A DNA stretch of 25,422 bases from CAZMGD01 sp964565705 (GTDB lineage: Bacteria > Actinomycetota > Acidimicrobiia > Acidimicrobiales > Ilumatobacteraceae): positions 1-25,422 of the forward strand of contig CAZMGD010000058.1 of the NCBI GenBank assembly GCA_964565705.1, read 5' to 3'. Positions 14,505 to 20,836 of the stretch are shown here, piece by piece. Below the pieces are notes generated by a model. That model had not been told where the DNA came from. It searched no databases and was given only the letters and a program-made list of their open reading frames with translations. Within the stretch, counting starts at the first letter, position 1; every line of letters starts with the position of its first letter. Position numbers and translations under genes: made by a program.

Positions 14505-14939
14505 GTGCTCGACATCGCCATCGTCCGCCTGGATGCCGACCTCCCGCTGCCCGCCTACGCCCACCCCGGCGACGCCGGCCTCGATCTGGTGGCTCGCGAG
14601 GACGTCGACCTCGCCCCGTGCGGTGGGCGCTACGGCATGCCGACCGGGATCGCGATTGCGCTGCCGGTCGGCTATGGCGGGTTCGTGTTGCCGCGCAGTG
14701 GGTTGTCGCTGAAGCACGGGGTGACCGTCGTCAACGCGCCGGGCCTGATCGACAGTGGGTACCGGGGCGAGGTCCGCGTGCCGCTGCTCAACACCGACCC
14801 GCAGGAGCCCTACCGCGTGCACCGTGGCGACCGCATCGCCCAGCTCGTCGTGCAGCGGGTGGAGGAGATCCGGTGGATCGAGACCGACTCCCTCGACGGC
14901 TTCGACCGCGGCGGCGGCTTCGGCCACAGCGGCCGGTAG
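14505..14939 (+). CDS. dut: dUTP diphosphatase
   Basis: A 144-residue trimeric dUTPase that hydrolyses dUTP to dUMP and pyrophosphate, keeping uracil out of DNA and supplying dUMP for dTTP synthesis. All five family motifs are visible: PGDAGLDL (21-28), PRSGLSLKHG (63-72), APGLIDSGYRGE (78-89, catalytic Asp83), GDRIAQLVV, and the C-terminal GGGFGHSGR arm that closes over the substrate. The GTG start at 14505 has a leaderless -10 box. Its end converges with the Nudix gene across 22 nt that hold no clear terminator. Confidence 0.97.
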   Translation: MLDIAIVRLDADLPLPAYAHPGDAGLDLVAREDVDLAPCGGRYGMPTGIAIALPVGYGGFVLPRSGLSLKHGVTVVNAPGLIDSGYRGEVRVPLLNTDPQEPYRVHRGDRIAQLVVQRVEEIRWIETDSLDGFDRGGGFGHSGR

Positions 14940-14961
14940 CCGGCGCGCCCAAGCGGTTGAC

Positions 14962-15684
14962 TCAGCGCCAGGCGAACACGGGCTGCTCCAGGTCATCGAC
15001 CCTCGTGTCGAGGTTGCCGTCGAGGGCGACGCAGCGGAACTGGAGGAGGACGGCGCCGGTCGGGGCGTGGATGAGGTCGCCGCCGAGCGGCAGCTGGACG
15101 ACCGGACGGTCGCTCTCGGGGATCGACACGAACCGTGGCGAGTCCTCGCGGCACAGCTCGGGCAGGCCGATCCGGTAGGCGTGGGCCACCTCGTCGGCGT
15201 GCGGGTGGAGCTCCAGATCGGCGGCGCCCCACAGCACGACCGGCGTGATCACGAAGCCCGAGCGGGTCGGGTAGTCGTCCAGCATTCCCAGCACCTCGAC
15301 CTGGCCGGGTCCGACACCGAGCTCCTCGTGCGTCTCGCGCAGCGCGGCGTCGACCGCGGTCTCGCCATGATCGAGGCGGCCACCGGGCAGCGCCCACTGC
15401 CCGGGGTGTGTGCGCAACCGGCGTGGCCGGCGGCACAGCACGAACGCCGCACCACCCGACACCCCGGTCATCCGGCCGTCGAGCACGTCGGTCAGGCCGG
15501 GCACTCCGTCGGCCCAGCCGTCGGGCACGTCGGCGGGATCGGTGTGATCGTCTCCGGGGTGGCTGTCGACGAGCAACACCGCCACCGCCGCGTGTCGGCG
15601 ACCTTCGAGCAGGTGGTCGTGGCGGGTGTGCAGGGACAGGTTGCGGGCGATCCCTGCTCGCAGCGCGGCGTCGAACTCGATCAC
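14962..15684 (-). CDS. Nudix hydrolase, CoA-pyrophosphatase-like
   Basis: A 240-residue protein whose Nudix box runs from about residue 101 to 124 (GGRLDHGETAVDAAL then RETHEELGV), with the REx2EE metal-binding core intact. Upstream of the box, RRPRRLRTHPGQWALPGG resembles the LLTxRxxxLRxHxGQ signature of CoA pyrophosphatases, which cleave coenzyme A or its esters to 4'-phosphopantetheine and 3',5'-ADP. An unusual Asp/Gly-rich insertion lies at 43-78. The GTG start at 15684 overlaps the kynureninase stop as GTGA, so it is co-translated with it. The substrate is inferred from the motif only. Confidence 0.82.
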   Translation of the reverse strand: MIEFDAALRAGIARNLSLHTRHDHLLEGRRHAAVAVLLVDSHPGDDHTDPADVPDGWADGVPGLTDVLDGRMTGVSGGAAFVLCRRPRRLRTHPGQWALPGGRLDHGETAVDAALRETHEELGVGPGQVEVLGMLDDYPTRSGFVITPVVLWGAADLELHPHADEVAHAYRIGLPELCREDSPRFVSIPESDRPVVQLPLGGDLIHAPTGAVLLQFRCVALDGNLDTRVDDLEQPVFAWR

Positions 15685-16844
15685 GTCGGGCTCGTCAGGT
15701 TGCGCACCGCGTCGACTCCGTCGTAGACGTCGGTGAACCGCGTCGTCAGCGCCGAGCAGCCGAGGCGCACGATGTCGGGAGGGCGGAAGTCGGCCAGCAC
15801 GTGGCACTCCGCCGACATCCGCGGCACCAACGCCCGGGCGTCGGGGTGGCGGATCGCCACGTGTCCGCCGCGACGGGCGTCGTCGGTGGGCGTCGGGGTC
15901 TCGAGGCGCTCCTGCGCGCAGAGGTCCAGCCCGAAGCGGGTGAGCGCACGGGTCTTGGCGGCGATCGCCGGCATCCCGGCGCGCGCCGACAGGGCGATTC
16001 CCTCCTCGGCGGCGGCGAGGGCGAGGACCGGGGGTGTGCCGATCAGGAAGCGCCGGGCGTCCGAGTGTGGAGCGTACGGAGTGTGCATCTCGAACTGGTC
16101 GTGGTGCGACCACCATCCCTGGATGGGTTGCTGCAGTTGTGAATGCAACGATGAAGCCACGAACGTGAACGCAGGCGAGCCGGGTCCACCGTTGAGGAAC
16201 TTGTAGGTGCAACCGACGGCCAGCTCGACACCGGCGGCGTGCAGGTCGACCTCGATCGCGCCGGCGGCGTGGCAGAGATCCCAGATCACCATCGCTCCGG
16301 CGTCGGTGGCCCGGGCGGTGAACGCGGGGAGGTCGGCGACCGCCGCAGTCCGGTAGTCCACGAGCGAACGGACCACGACGGCGACGTCGTCGAGCCGGGC
16401 GCGCTCGCCGTAGGGCCGCACGGTGAGCCCCCTCGACGCTGCCACCGCCTGGGCGACGTACCGGTCGGATGGGAACTCGTCGTCGGCGACCATGACGAAC
16501 GCGCGCTGCGGGCGGAGGGCGGCGGCAGCGTGGACGAGCTGGTACAGGTTGACGCTGGTCGAGTCGTGCACCACCACCTCACCGCTGTGTGCGCCGATCA
16601 GCGGTGCCAGCCGATCTCCGACACGCGTGGGCATCGAGATCCACTCGTCCCAGCCGCGGATCAGCCGTGCAGCCCACTCGTCGACCGCGACCGCTTGCAG
16701 CCGAGCGAGCGTGGCCTTCGGCGCTCGGCCGAGCGAGTTGCCGTCCAGGTAGACCAGCGACGGATCGACGGTCACGAACTCGTCGCGGAATGACGCCAGC
16801 GGATCGTCGGCGTCGAGCGCAGCGGCGTCGGCGCGGGTGATCAT
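15681..16844 (-). CDS. kynU: Kynureninase
   Basis: A 387-residue PLP enzyme that cleaves L-kynurenine to anthranilate and alanine, or 3-hydroxykynurenine to 3-hydroxyanthranilate, in tryptophan catabolism. Family marks are YLDGNSLGR (32-40), VVHDSTSVNLYQ, and WDLCHAAGA with the PLP-pyridine Asp189. Next come GCTYKFLNGGPG with the Schiff-base Lys215, and QGWWSHHDQFEM. The start ATG lies 6 nt after the M20 stop and the stop overlaps the Nudix start, so the three genes form one operon. Other kynurenine-pathway genes are not in the window. Confidence 0.93.
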   Translation of the reverse strand: MITRADAAALDADDPLASFRDEFVTVDPSLVYLDGNSLGRAPKATLARLQAVAVDEWAARLIRGWDEWISMPTRVGDRLAPLIGAHSGEVVVHDSTSVNLYQLVHAAAALRPQRAFVMVADDEFPSDRYVAQAVAASRGLTVRPYGERARLDDVAVVVRSLVDYRTAAVADLPAFTARATDAGAMVIWDLCHAAGAIEVDLHAAGVELAVGCTYKFLNGGPGSPAFTFVASSLHSQLQQPIQGWWSHHDQFEMHTPYAPHSDARRFLIGTPPVLALAAAEEGIALSARAGMPAIAAKTRALTRFGLDLCAQERLETPTPTDDARRGGHVAIRHPDARALVPRMSAECHVLADFRPPDIVRLGCSALTTRFTDVYDGVDAVRNLTSPT

Positions 16845-16850
16845 CGAGCG

Positions 16851-18095
16851 TCAGCCGGCGAGGCGCTCGAGGGCGATGCCGGCGTAGGTCGCGATCCCCG
16901 TGGACATCGCCGATTCGTCGAAGAACACGTGCGACGAATGATTCGGCGGCGCGGCCTGAGGGTCGCGGTCCGCCGGCGTCGCGCCGAGGAACAGCATCGC
17001 TCCGGGCACCTGGTTCAACACGTAGCTGAAGTCCTCGGCGCCCATCACCGGGCTGGGCATGCGCAGCGTGCGGTCTGCACCGAACATCGCGCCGGCGACG
17101 TCGAGCGCGAACCCGACCGAGTCGGCGTCGTTGACCGTGACGGGAAACCCGTCGACGACATCCGCCTGGACCGACATGTCGTGGGCCGCGGCGATGCCTT
17201 CGGCCACGCGGCGGATGCCGTCGTGCACCTCGCGTCGCGTCGCCTCGCTGAACGTGCGGATCGTGCCCTCGAGGTGGGCGGTGTCGGGGACCACGTTGTT
17301 CGTCGTGCCCGCCCAGATCCTGGCGACGGTCACGACCGCCGGATCGAAGACGTCGATGCGCCGGGTGATCATCGTCTGCAGCGCACCGACGATCTCGCAA
17401 GCGACCGGTACCGGGTCGTGGGTCTGGTGCGGCGCGCTGGCATGACCGCCAGCTCCGGTGACGGTGATGCGCAGCACGTCGCTGGCGGCGAGCATCGGGC
17501 CGCTGCGGGCGGCCAGCAGGCCGTTGGGGAGCATCGACGTCACGTGGAGCGCGTAGGCCGCGCTCACCGGGGAGGCGGTGCCGTCGTCGAGCGCGGGCAG
17601 GTCGAGCAAGCCCTCGTCGAGCATGAAACGGGCGCCGTGGTGGCCCTCCTCGCCCGGCTGGAACATGAACAGCACGCGACCCGCCAACTCGTCGCGGCGG
17701 CCGCTGAGCAGGCGGGCGGCGCCGGCGAGCATCGCTGTGTGGGTGTCGTGCCCGCAGGCGTGCATGCAGCCGTCCACGTTCGAGGCGAAGTCGAGACCGG
17801 TGTGTTCGGGCATCGGCAGCGCGTCCATGTCGCCGCGCAGGAGGATCGTCGGCCCGGGTTTCGATCCGGTCAACAGGGCGGCGATGCCCGAGGTGGTGTC
17901 GTGCAGGGTGACGTCGAGAGGGAGACCGTCGAGCGCGCCGAGCACGGTCTCGCGGGTGACGGGCAGGTCGTTGCCGATCTCGGGCCAGCGATGCAGGGTG
18001 CGGCGCAGCTCGATCGCCGCGTCGAGCAGGCCCGCGGCCTCCTCCACCAGATCCCCGGACGCCACGGTGCTGCTGTGCAGATCCATCTCCGTCAT
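16851..18095 (-). CDS. M20 family amidohydrolase (M20D, hippurate/IAA-amino-acid hydrolase-like)
   Basis: A 414-residue zinc-type amidohydrolase. Metal-site motifs are GDMDALP (89-95), MHACGHDTHTAMLAGAA (111-127, with Cys114 and His116) and PGEEGHHGA (147-155), followed by a dimerisation lid domain and the C-terminal MGAEDFSYVLNQVPGAM. This subgroup removes acyl groups from N-acyl amino acids or cleaves similar amides. The ATG at 18095 is set by a TACCAT box 6 nt upstream. It heads an operon with kynureninase and the Nudix protein, so a role on an amide in aromatic amino-acid catabolism is conceivable but not shown. Confidence 0.9.
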   Translation of the reverse strand: MTEMDLHSSTVASGDLVEEAAGLLDAAIELRRTLHRWPEIGNDLPVTRETVLGALDGLPLDVTLHDTTSGIAALLTGSKPGPTILLRGDMDALPMPEHTGLDFASNVDGCMHACGHDTHTAMLAGAARLLSGRRDELAGRVLFMFQPGEEGHHGARFMLDEGLLDLPALDDGTASPVSAAYALHVTSMLPNGLLAARSGPMLAASDVLRITVTGAGGHASAPHQTHDPVPVACEIVGALQTMITRRIDVFDPAVVTVARIWAGTTNNVVPDTAHLEGTIRTFSEATRREVHDGIRRVAEGIAAAHDMSVQADVVDGFPVTVNDADSVGFALDVAGAMFGADRTLRMPSPVMGAEDFSYVLNQVPGAMLFLGATPADRDPQAAPPNHSSHVFFDESAMSTGIATYAGIALERLAG

Positions 18096-18101
18096 GAGCG
18101 C

Positions 18102-18107
18102 ATGGTA
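18102..18107 (-). promoter_or_regulatory. Leaderless -10 box of the M20-kynU-Nudix operon
   Basis: On the minus strand TACCAT ends 6 nt before ATG 18095. Confidence 0.5.
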
Positions 18108-18179
18108 CGCCCGCCGTTTCCGCCGGGCCCCCGCTCGGCGCCACACCCTCCGGTGAGGCGCGCCGCGGGGCGTGCCGAC

Positions 18180-18185
18180 GAGGAG
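18180..18185 (+). promoter_or_regulatory. Ribosome binding site of the WXG100 gene
   Basis: GAGGAG lies 8 nt before ATG 18194. This gene uses a leader with a Shine-Dalgarno, unlike its leaderless neighbours. Confidence 0.75.
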
Positions 18186-18193
18186 AAGATGAC

Positions 18194-18463
18194 ATGACCC
18201 TGTACGGAGCCAACCCCGAGCAGCTCGAGCAGCTCGGCGCGACCCTGAAGGCGCAGATCCAGGCGATCGACGCGGTGATCAGCACCGTGACCAGCACGCT
18301 GACCAACACGACGTGGACCGGCCCGGCGCGCGACCGCTTCCAGTCGGACTGGGACGGCTCGTTCCGCAGCGCCCTCACCCAGCTGAACGCGGCCTTCGAC
18401 GCCGCCGGCGGCGACTGCGTGACGCGCGCGAGCAACCTGCGCGCCGTGATGGGCGTCGGGTAG
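18194..18463 (+). CDS. WXG100 family protein
   Basis: An 89-residue helical-hairpin protein with Trp41-Thr-Gly43 at its centre, flanked by two amphipathic helices (about 8-37 and 46-85). Size and layout match the WXG100/ESAT-6 family secreted by type VII systems. No ESX ATPase, EccB/C/D or LXG toxin gene is nearby. It also lacks an obvious YxxxD/E export tail in the last residues (RASNLRAVMGVG), so export is uncertain. It stands alone between the divergent M20 gene and a hairpin that precedes the next operon. Confidence 0.85.
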   Translation: MTLYGANPEQLEQLGATLKAQIQAIDAVISTVTSTLTNTTWTGPARDRFQSDWDGSFRSALTQLNAAFDAAGGDCVTRASNLRAVMGVG

Positions 18464-18474
18464 CCGTCCGTCGT

Positions 18475-18502
18475 GCGGGCGGCGTGCCTCCCCGCCTCCC
18501 GC
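18475..18502 (+). terminator. Hairpin after the WXG100 gene (putative terminator)
   Basis: A 10-bp stem with one mismatch (GCGGGCGGCG with CGCCTCCCGC) and an 8-nt loop, 11 nt after the stop. It has no T-run. Confidence 0.45.
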
Positions 18503-18517
18503 GCACGCACGGCTTCG

Positions 18518-18523
18518 TATGCT
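18518..18523 (+). promoter_or_regulatory. Leaderless -10 box of the MTH1187-HTH-HAD operon
   Basis: TATGCT ends 7 nt before GTG 18531. It contains the ATG at 18519, which rules out that earlier codon as the start if this promoter is used. Confidence 0.6.
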
Positions 18524-18530
18524 GGAGCGG

Positions 18531-18767
18531 GTGTTGGAGGTGACGTTCACCGTGGAGCCGTTCGTGGCCGGGCACCCCGGTCCGCACGTGCTCGCTGCGG
18601 TCGAAGCCGTCCGCGCGGCCGGACCCGAGGTCGAGTTCGGACCGTTCGGGTCCAGTTTCGCGGTGTCGCCCGATCACGTCGGCCGCGTCGTCGGCGGCCT
18701 GCTCGACGCCGCGTATGCCAACGGAGCCACACACGTCTCGCTCCAGATCGACGGGAGCGAGCCGTGA
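18531..18767 (+). CDS. Small MTH1187/YkoF-like protein (thiamine-binding family candidate)
   Basis: A 78-residue protein beginning EVTFTVEPF and ending with HVSLQIDGSEP, with a helix rich in Ala/Val between strands. The alternation of strand, helix, strand (FGPFGSSFAVS), helix and strand fits the ferredoxin-like MTH1187/DUF77 family, whose members bind thiamine in YkoF-type proteins. No unambiguous ligand residues can be named here, so the call is moderate. The GTG start at 18531 follows the -10 box; ATG 18519 would add four residues. The stop overlaps the next gene (GTGA), so it is the first gene of a three-gene operon. Confidence 0.6.
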   Translation: MLEVTFTVEPFVAGHPGPHVLAAVEAVRAAGPEVEFGPFGSSFAVSPDHVGRVVGGLLDAAYANGATHVSLQIDGSEP

Positions 18768-19132
18768 CCGCCGTCGACGGCACCGGCGGCCTGGCGGACG
18801 TGATCCGTCCGCTGCTCGACGCGGTCGGCGCCACGACCGTGCCGCTCGCGGAGAGCCAACCGAGCGACGTCGTGCTGCGCTGGGAGGGTCAGCCGGCGGT
18901 GGCAGTCCGGCTCGGCGGCGTGCAGAACGCGCTGTCCAAGATCATCGAGCGCATCGAGCACGATCTCGGCGCCCCGCTGACGCGGCTGTCGCGCGAGGAC
19001 AAACAGCTCGCCGTTCGGATGCTCGACGAGCAGGGTGCGTTCACGCTGCGCCGCGCGGTGGAAGACGTGGCCGACGCGATGGGCGTCAGCCGGATCACGA
19101 TCTACAACTATCTGAACGCGATCCACCGATGA
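18764..19132 (+). CDS. DauR/YheO-type helix-turn-helix protein without the usual PAS-like domain
   Basis: A 122-residue protein. Residues 75-122 (LSREDKQLAVRMLDEQGAF, then the AVEDVADAMGVSRITIYNYL helix-turn-helix) match the C-terminal HTH of the YheO/DauR regulator family. The N-terminal 70 residues are much shorter than, and unlike, the YheO PAS-like sensor of those proteins. They hold WEGQPAVAVRLGG and an amphipathic IIERIEHDLG helix. This may be a small DNA-binding regulator of its own operon. The GTG start at 18764 overlaps the previous stop, and the stop overlaps the HAD start (ATGA). Confidence 0.78.
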   Translation: MTAVDGTGGLADVIRPLLDAVGATTVPLAESQPSDVVLRWEGQPAVAVRLGGVQNALSKIIERIEHDLGAPLTRLSREDKQLAVRMLDEQGAFTLRRAVEDVADAMGVSRITIYNYLNAIHR

Positions 19133-19818
19133 CGATCACGACGGTCGGCTTCGACGCCGACGACACGCTCTGGCACAACGAGGACGGGTTCCGCCACGTC
19201 GAGGAGCGCTTCGTCGAGCTCGTCGCTCCGTACGCCGGGCCCGGCGTCGACGTGGCCGCAGGGTTGAGCGCGACCGAGATGGCCAACCTCCGCGTGTACG
19301 GCTACGGCGTCAAGGCGTTCGGCCTGTCGTTGGTCGAGGCCGCGCTGACGCTCACCAGCGGGACGGTGCCGACGATCGTGATCGGCGATCTGCTCGGCGA
19401 GGTCCGCGACCTGCTGGAGGCGCCCGTGCGCGTCCTGCCGGGTGTGCCCGAGGTGCTGAACGCCGTCAGCGACAGGTACCGCCTGGTGCTGATCACCAAG
19501 GGCGACCTGATCCACCAGACGCGCAAGATCACGACCAGCGGCCTGGCCCACCACTTCCACGACGTCGAGGTGGTCAACGAGAAGGATCCCGAGACCTACG
19601 CGTCGATCCTGATCCGGCTCGGCGTCAAGCCCGAGGAGTTCTGCATGGTCGGCAACAGCGTGAAGAGCGACGTGCTGCCGCTGCTGACGATCGGCGCCCA
19701 CGCGGTGCACGTGCCGTATCCGCTGACGTGGGCGCTGGAGTTGGCCGATGCCAGCCACCTCAGCTTCGACGAGCTCGAGTCGATCACCGACTTCCCGGCC
19801 TGGCTGGCGTCGCGCTGA
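19129..19818 (+). CDS. HAD superfamily hydrolase
   Basis: A 229-residue phosphatase-like protein. HAD motif I is GFDADDTLW with nucleophile Asp9 and acid/base Asp11, motif II is VLITKGD, the motif III lysine lies near VNEKDPE, and motif IV is VGNSVKSDVLP. The cap region between motifs I and II is helical (C1 type). The closest look is to YjjG-like nucleotidases and haloacid dehalogenase-type phosphatases; the substrate cannot be told. Its ATG overlaps the HTH stop. A link to thiamine (for instance TMP or HMP-phosphate dephosphorylation) is an inference from the first gene of the operon. The end converges with coaA at a distance of 14 nt. Confidence 0.88.
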   Translation: MTITTVGFDADDTLWHNEDGFRHVEERFVELVAPYAGPGVDVAAGLSATEMANLRVYGYGVKAFGLSLVEAALTLTSGTVPTIVIGDLLGEVRDLLEAPVRVLPGVPEVLNAVSDRYRLVLITKGDLIHQTRKITTSGLAHHFHDVEVVNEKDPETYASILIRLGVKPEEFCMVGNSVKSDVLPLLTIGAHAVHVPYPLTWALELADASHLSFDELESITDFPAWLASR

Positions 19819-19832
19819 CCGGAGTTGGCGCC

Positions 19833-20771
19833 TCAGAGCTTGCGGAGCTGCACCTCGATGACTCGATGGTTGCGGCCCTTGTGCAGGATCAACGACGCCC
19901 GCTCGCGCGTCGGCCGGATGTTCTCGCTGAGGTTGCGGCCGTTGATCTCGTCCCAGATCCCCTCGGCGGTCTGCACCGCCTCTTCGTCGGTGAGGTGGGC
20001 GTAGTTGCGGAAGAAGCTCGCTGGGTTCTGGAACACGGTCTGGCGCAGGGTCATGAAGCGGTCGATGTACCACTGCTTGACCTCGGTCTCGTCGGCGTCG
20101 ATGTAGATCGAGAAGTCGAAGTAGTCGCTGACGAACTCGTTGGACTCGGTGCCGACCTGGAGCACGTTGAGGCCCTCGAGGATGAGGATGTCCGGTTGGC
20201 GCACCATCGTCTCGGCGCCCTCGACGATGTCGTACTCGACGTGGCTGTACACGGGCGCCGCGGCCTCGGGCAGGCCGCTCTTGACCTCGCGGAGGAAGCG
20301 CAGCAGGCGCTTCGTGTCGTAGCTCTCGGGGAAGCCCTTGCGATTCATGAGATCGCGCTCGAGCAGGATCCGGTTGGGGTGGAGGAAGCCGTCGGTCGTC
20401 ACCAGGTCGACCTTCGGGTGGTCCGGCCAGCGGGCCAGCAGCGCCTGGAGGATGCGGGCAAACGTGCTCTTGCCGACGGCGACGCTGCCGGCGACGCCGA
20501 TCACGTATGGCACCTTCGGGCTGAGCGCGCCGAGGAACGTCGATGACACCTTCTGCAGGTTCTGCGTCGCCGACACGTAGAGGTTGAGCAGGCGGGTGAG
20601 CGGCAGGTACACGACGGCGACCTCTTCGAGGTCGATGCGGTCGTTGATGCCACGCAGCTGAGCGAGGTCGTTCTCGCGCAGCGTCAGCGGCGTCGCGGCA
20701 CGGAGCAGGCCCCACTCGTTGCGCATGAACGACAGGTACCGACCGTCCCCGGTCGTGGTCGGCGCCGTCAC
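19833..20771 (-). CDS. coaA: Pantothenate kinase, type I
   Basis: A 312-residue P-loop kinase that phosphorylates pantothenate with ATP, the first step of CoA synthesis. The P-loop is GVAGSVAVGKST. Other family blocks are YLSFMRNEWGLLR, VDLVTTDGFLHPN, LMNRKGFPESYD, DILILEGLNVLQ and the C-terminal NIRPTRERASLILHKG. The GTG at 20771 gives exactly the family length and is 8 nt after TAGCGT. An in-frame frame extension further upstream runs into the divergent methyltransferase gene and is rejected. Regulation in this family is feedback inhibition by CoA. Confidence 0.96.
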   Translation of the reverse strand: MTAPTTTGDGRYLSFMRNEWGLLRAATPLTLRENDLAQLRGINDRIDLEEVAVVYLPLTRLLNLYVSATQNLQKVSSTFLGALSPKVPYVIGVAGSVAVGKSTFARILQALLARWPDHPKVDLVTTDGFLHPNRILLERDLMNRKGFPESYDTKRLLRFLREVKSGLPEAAAPVYSHVEYDIVEGAETMVRQPDILILEGLNVLQVGTESNEFVSDYFDFSIYIDADETEVKQWYIDRFMTLRQTVFQNPASFFRNYAHLTDEEAVQTAEGIWDEINGRNLSENIRPTRERASLILHKGRNHRVIEVQLRKL

Positions 20772-20779
20772 GAGCGGCA

Positions 20780-20785
20780 ACGCTA
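20780..20785 (-). promoter_or_regulatory. Leaderless -10 box of coaA
   Basis: On the minus strand TAGCGT ends 8 nt before GTG 20771. It sets the start codon of coaA. Confidence 0.65.
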
Positions 20786-20822
20786 CGCGCGGAGCGGTCC
20801 TCGCCGCCAAGAGGCGCCTGCG

Positions 20823-20828
20823 TAGCAT
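20823..20828 (+). promoter_or_regulatory. Leaderless -10 box of the methyltransferase gene
   Basis: TAGCAT ends 8 nt before GTG 20837, divergent from the coaA box 37 bp away. Confidence 0.65.
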
Positions 20829-20836
20829 CGCCGGTC

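Noticed and set aside
18519..18530. ATG at 18519 as the start of the MTH1187-like gene
   Set aside because: The ATG is part of the TATGCT -10 box; GTG 18531 lies at the leaderless distance. It is rejected only if that promoter is used.
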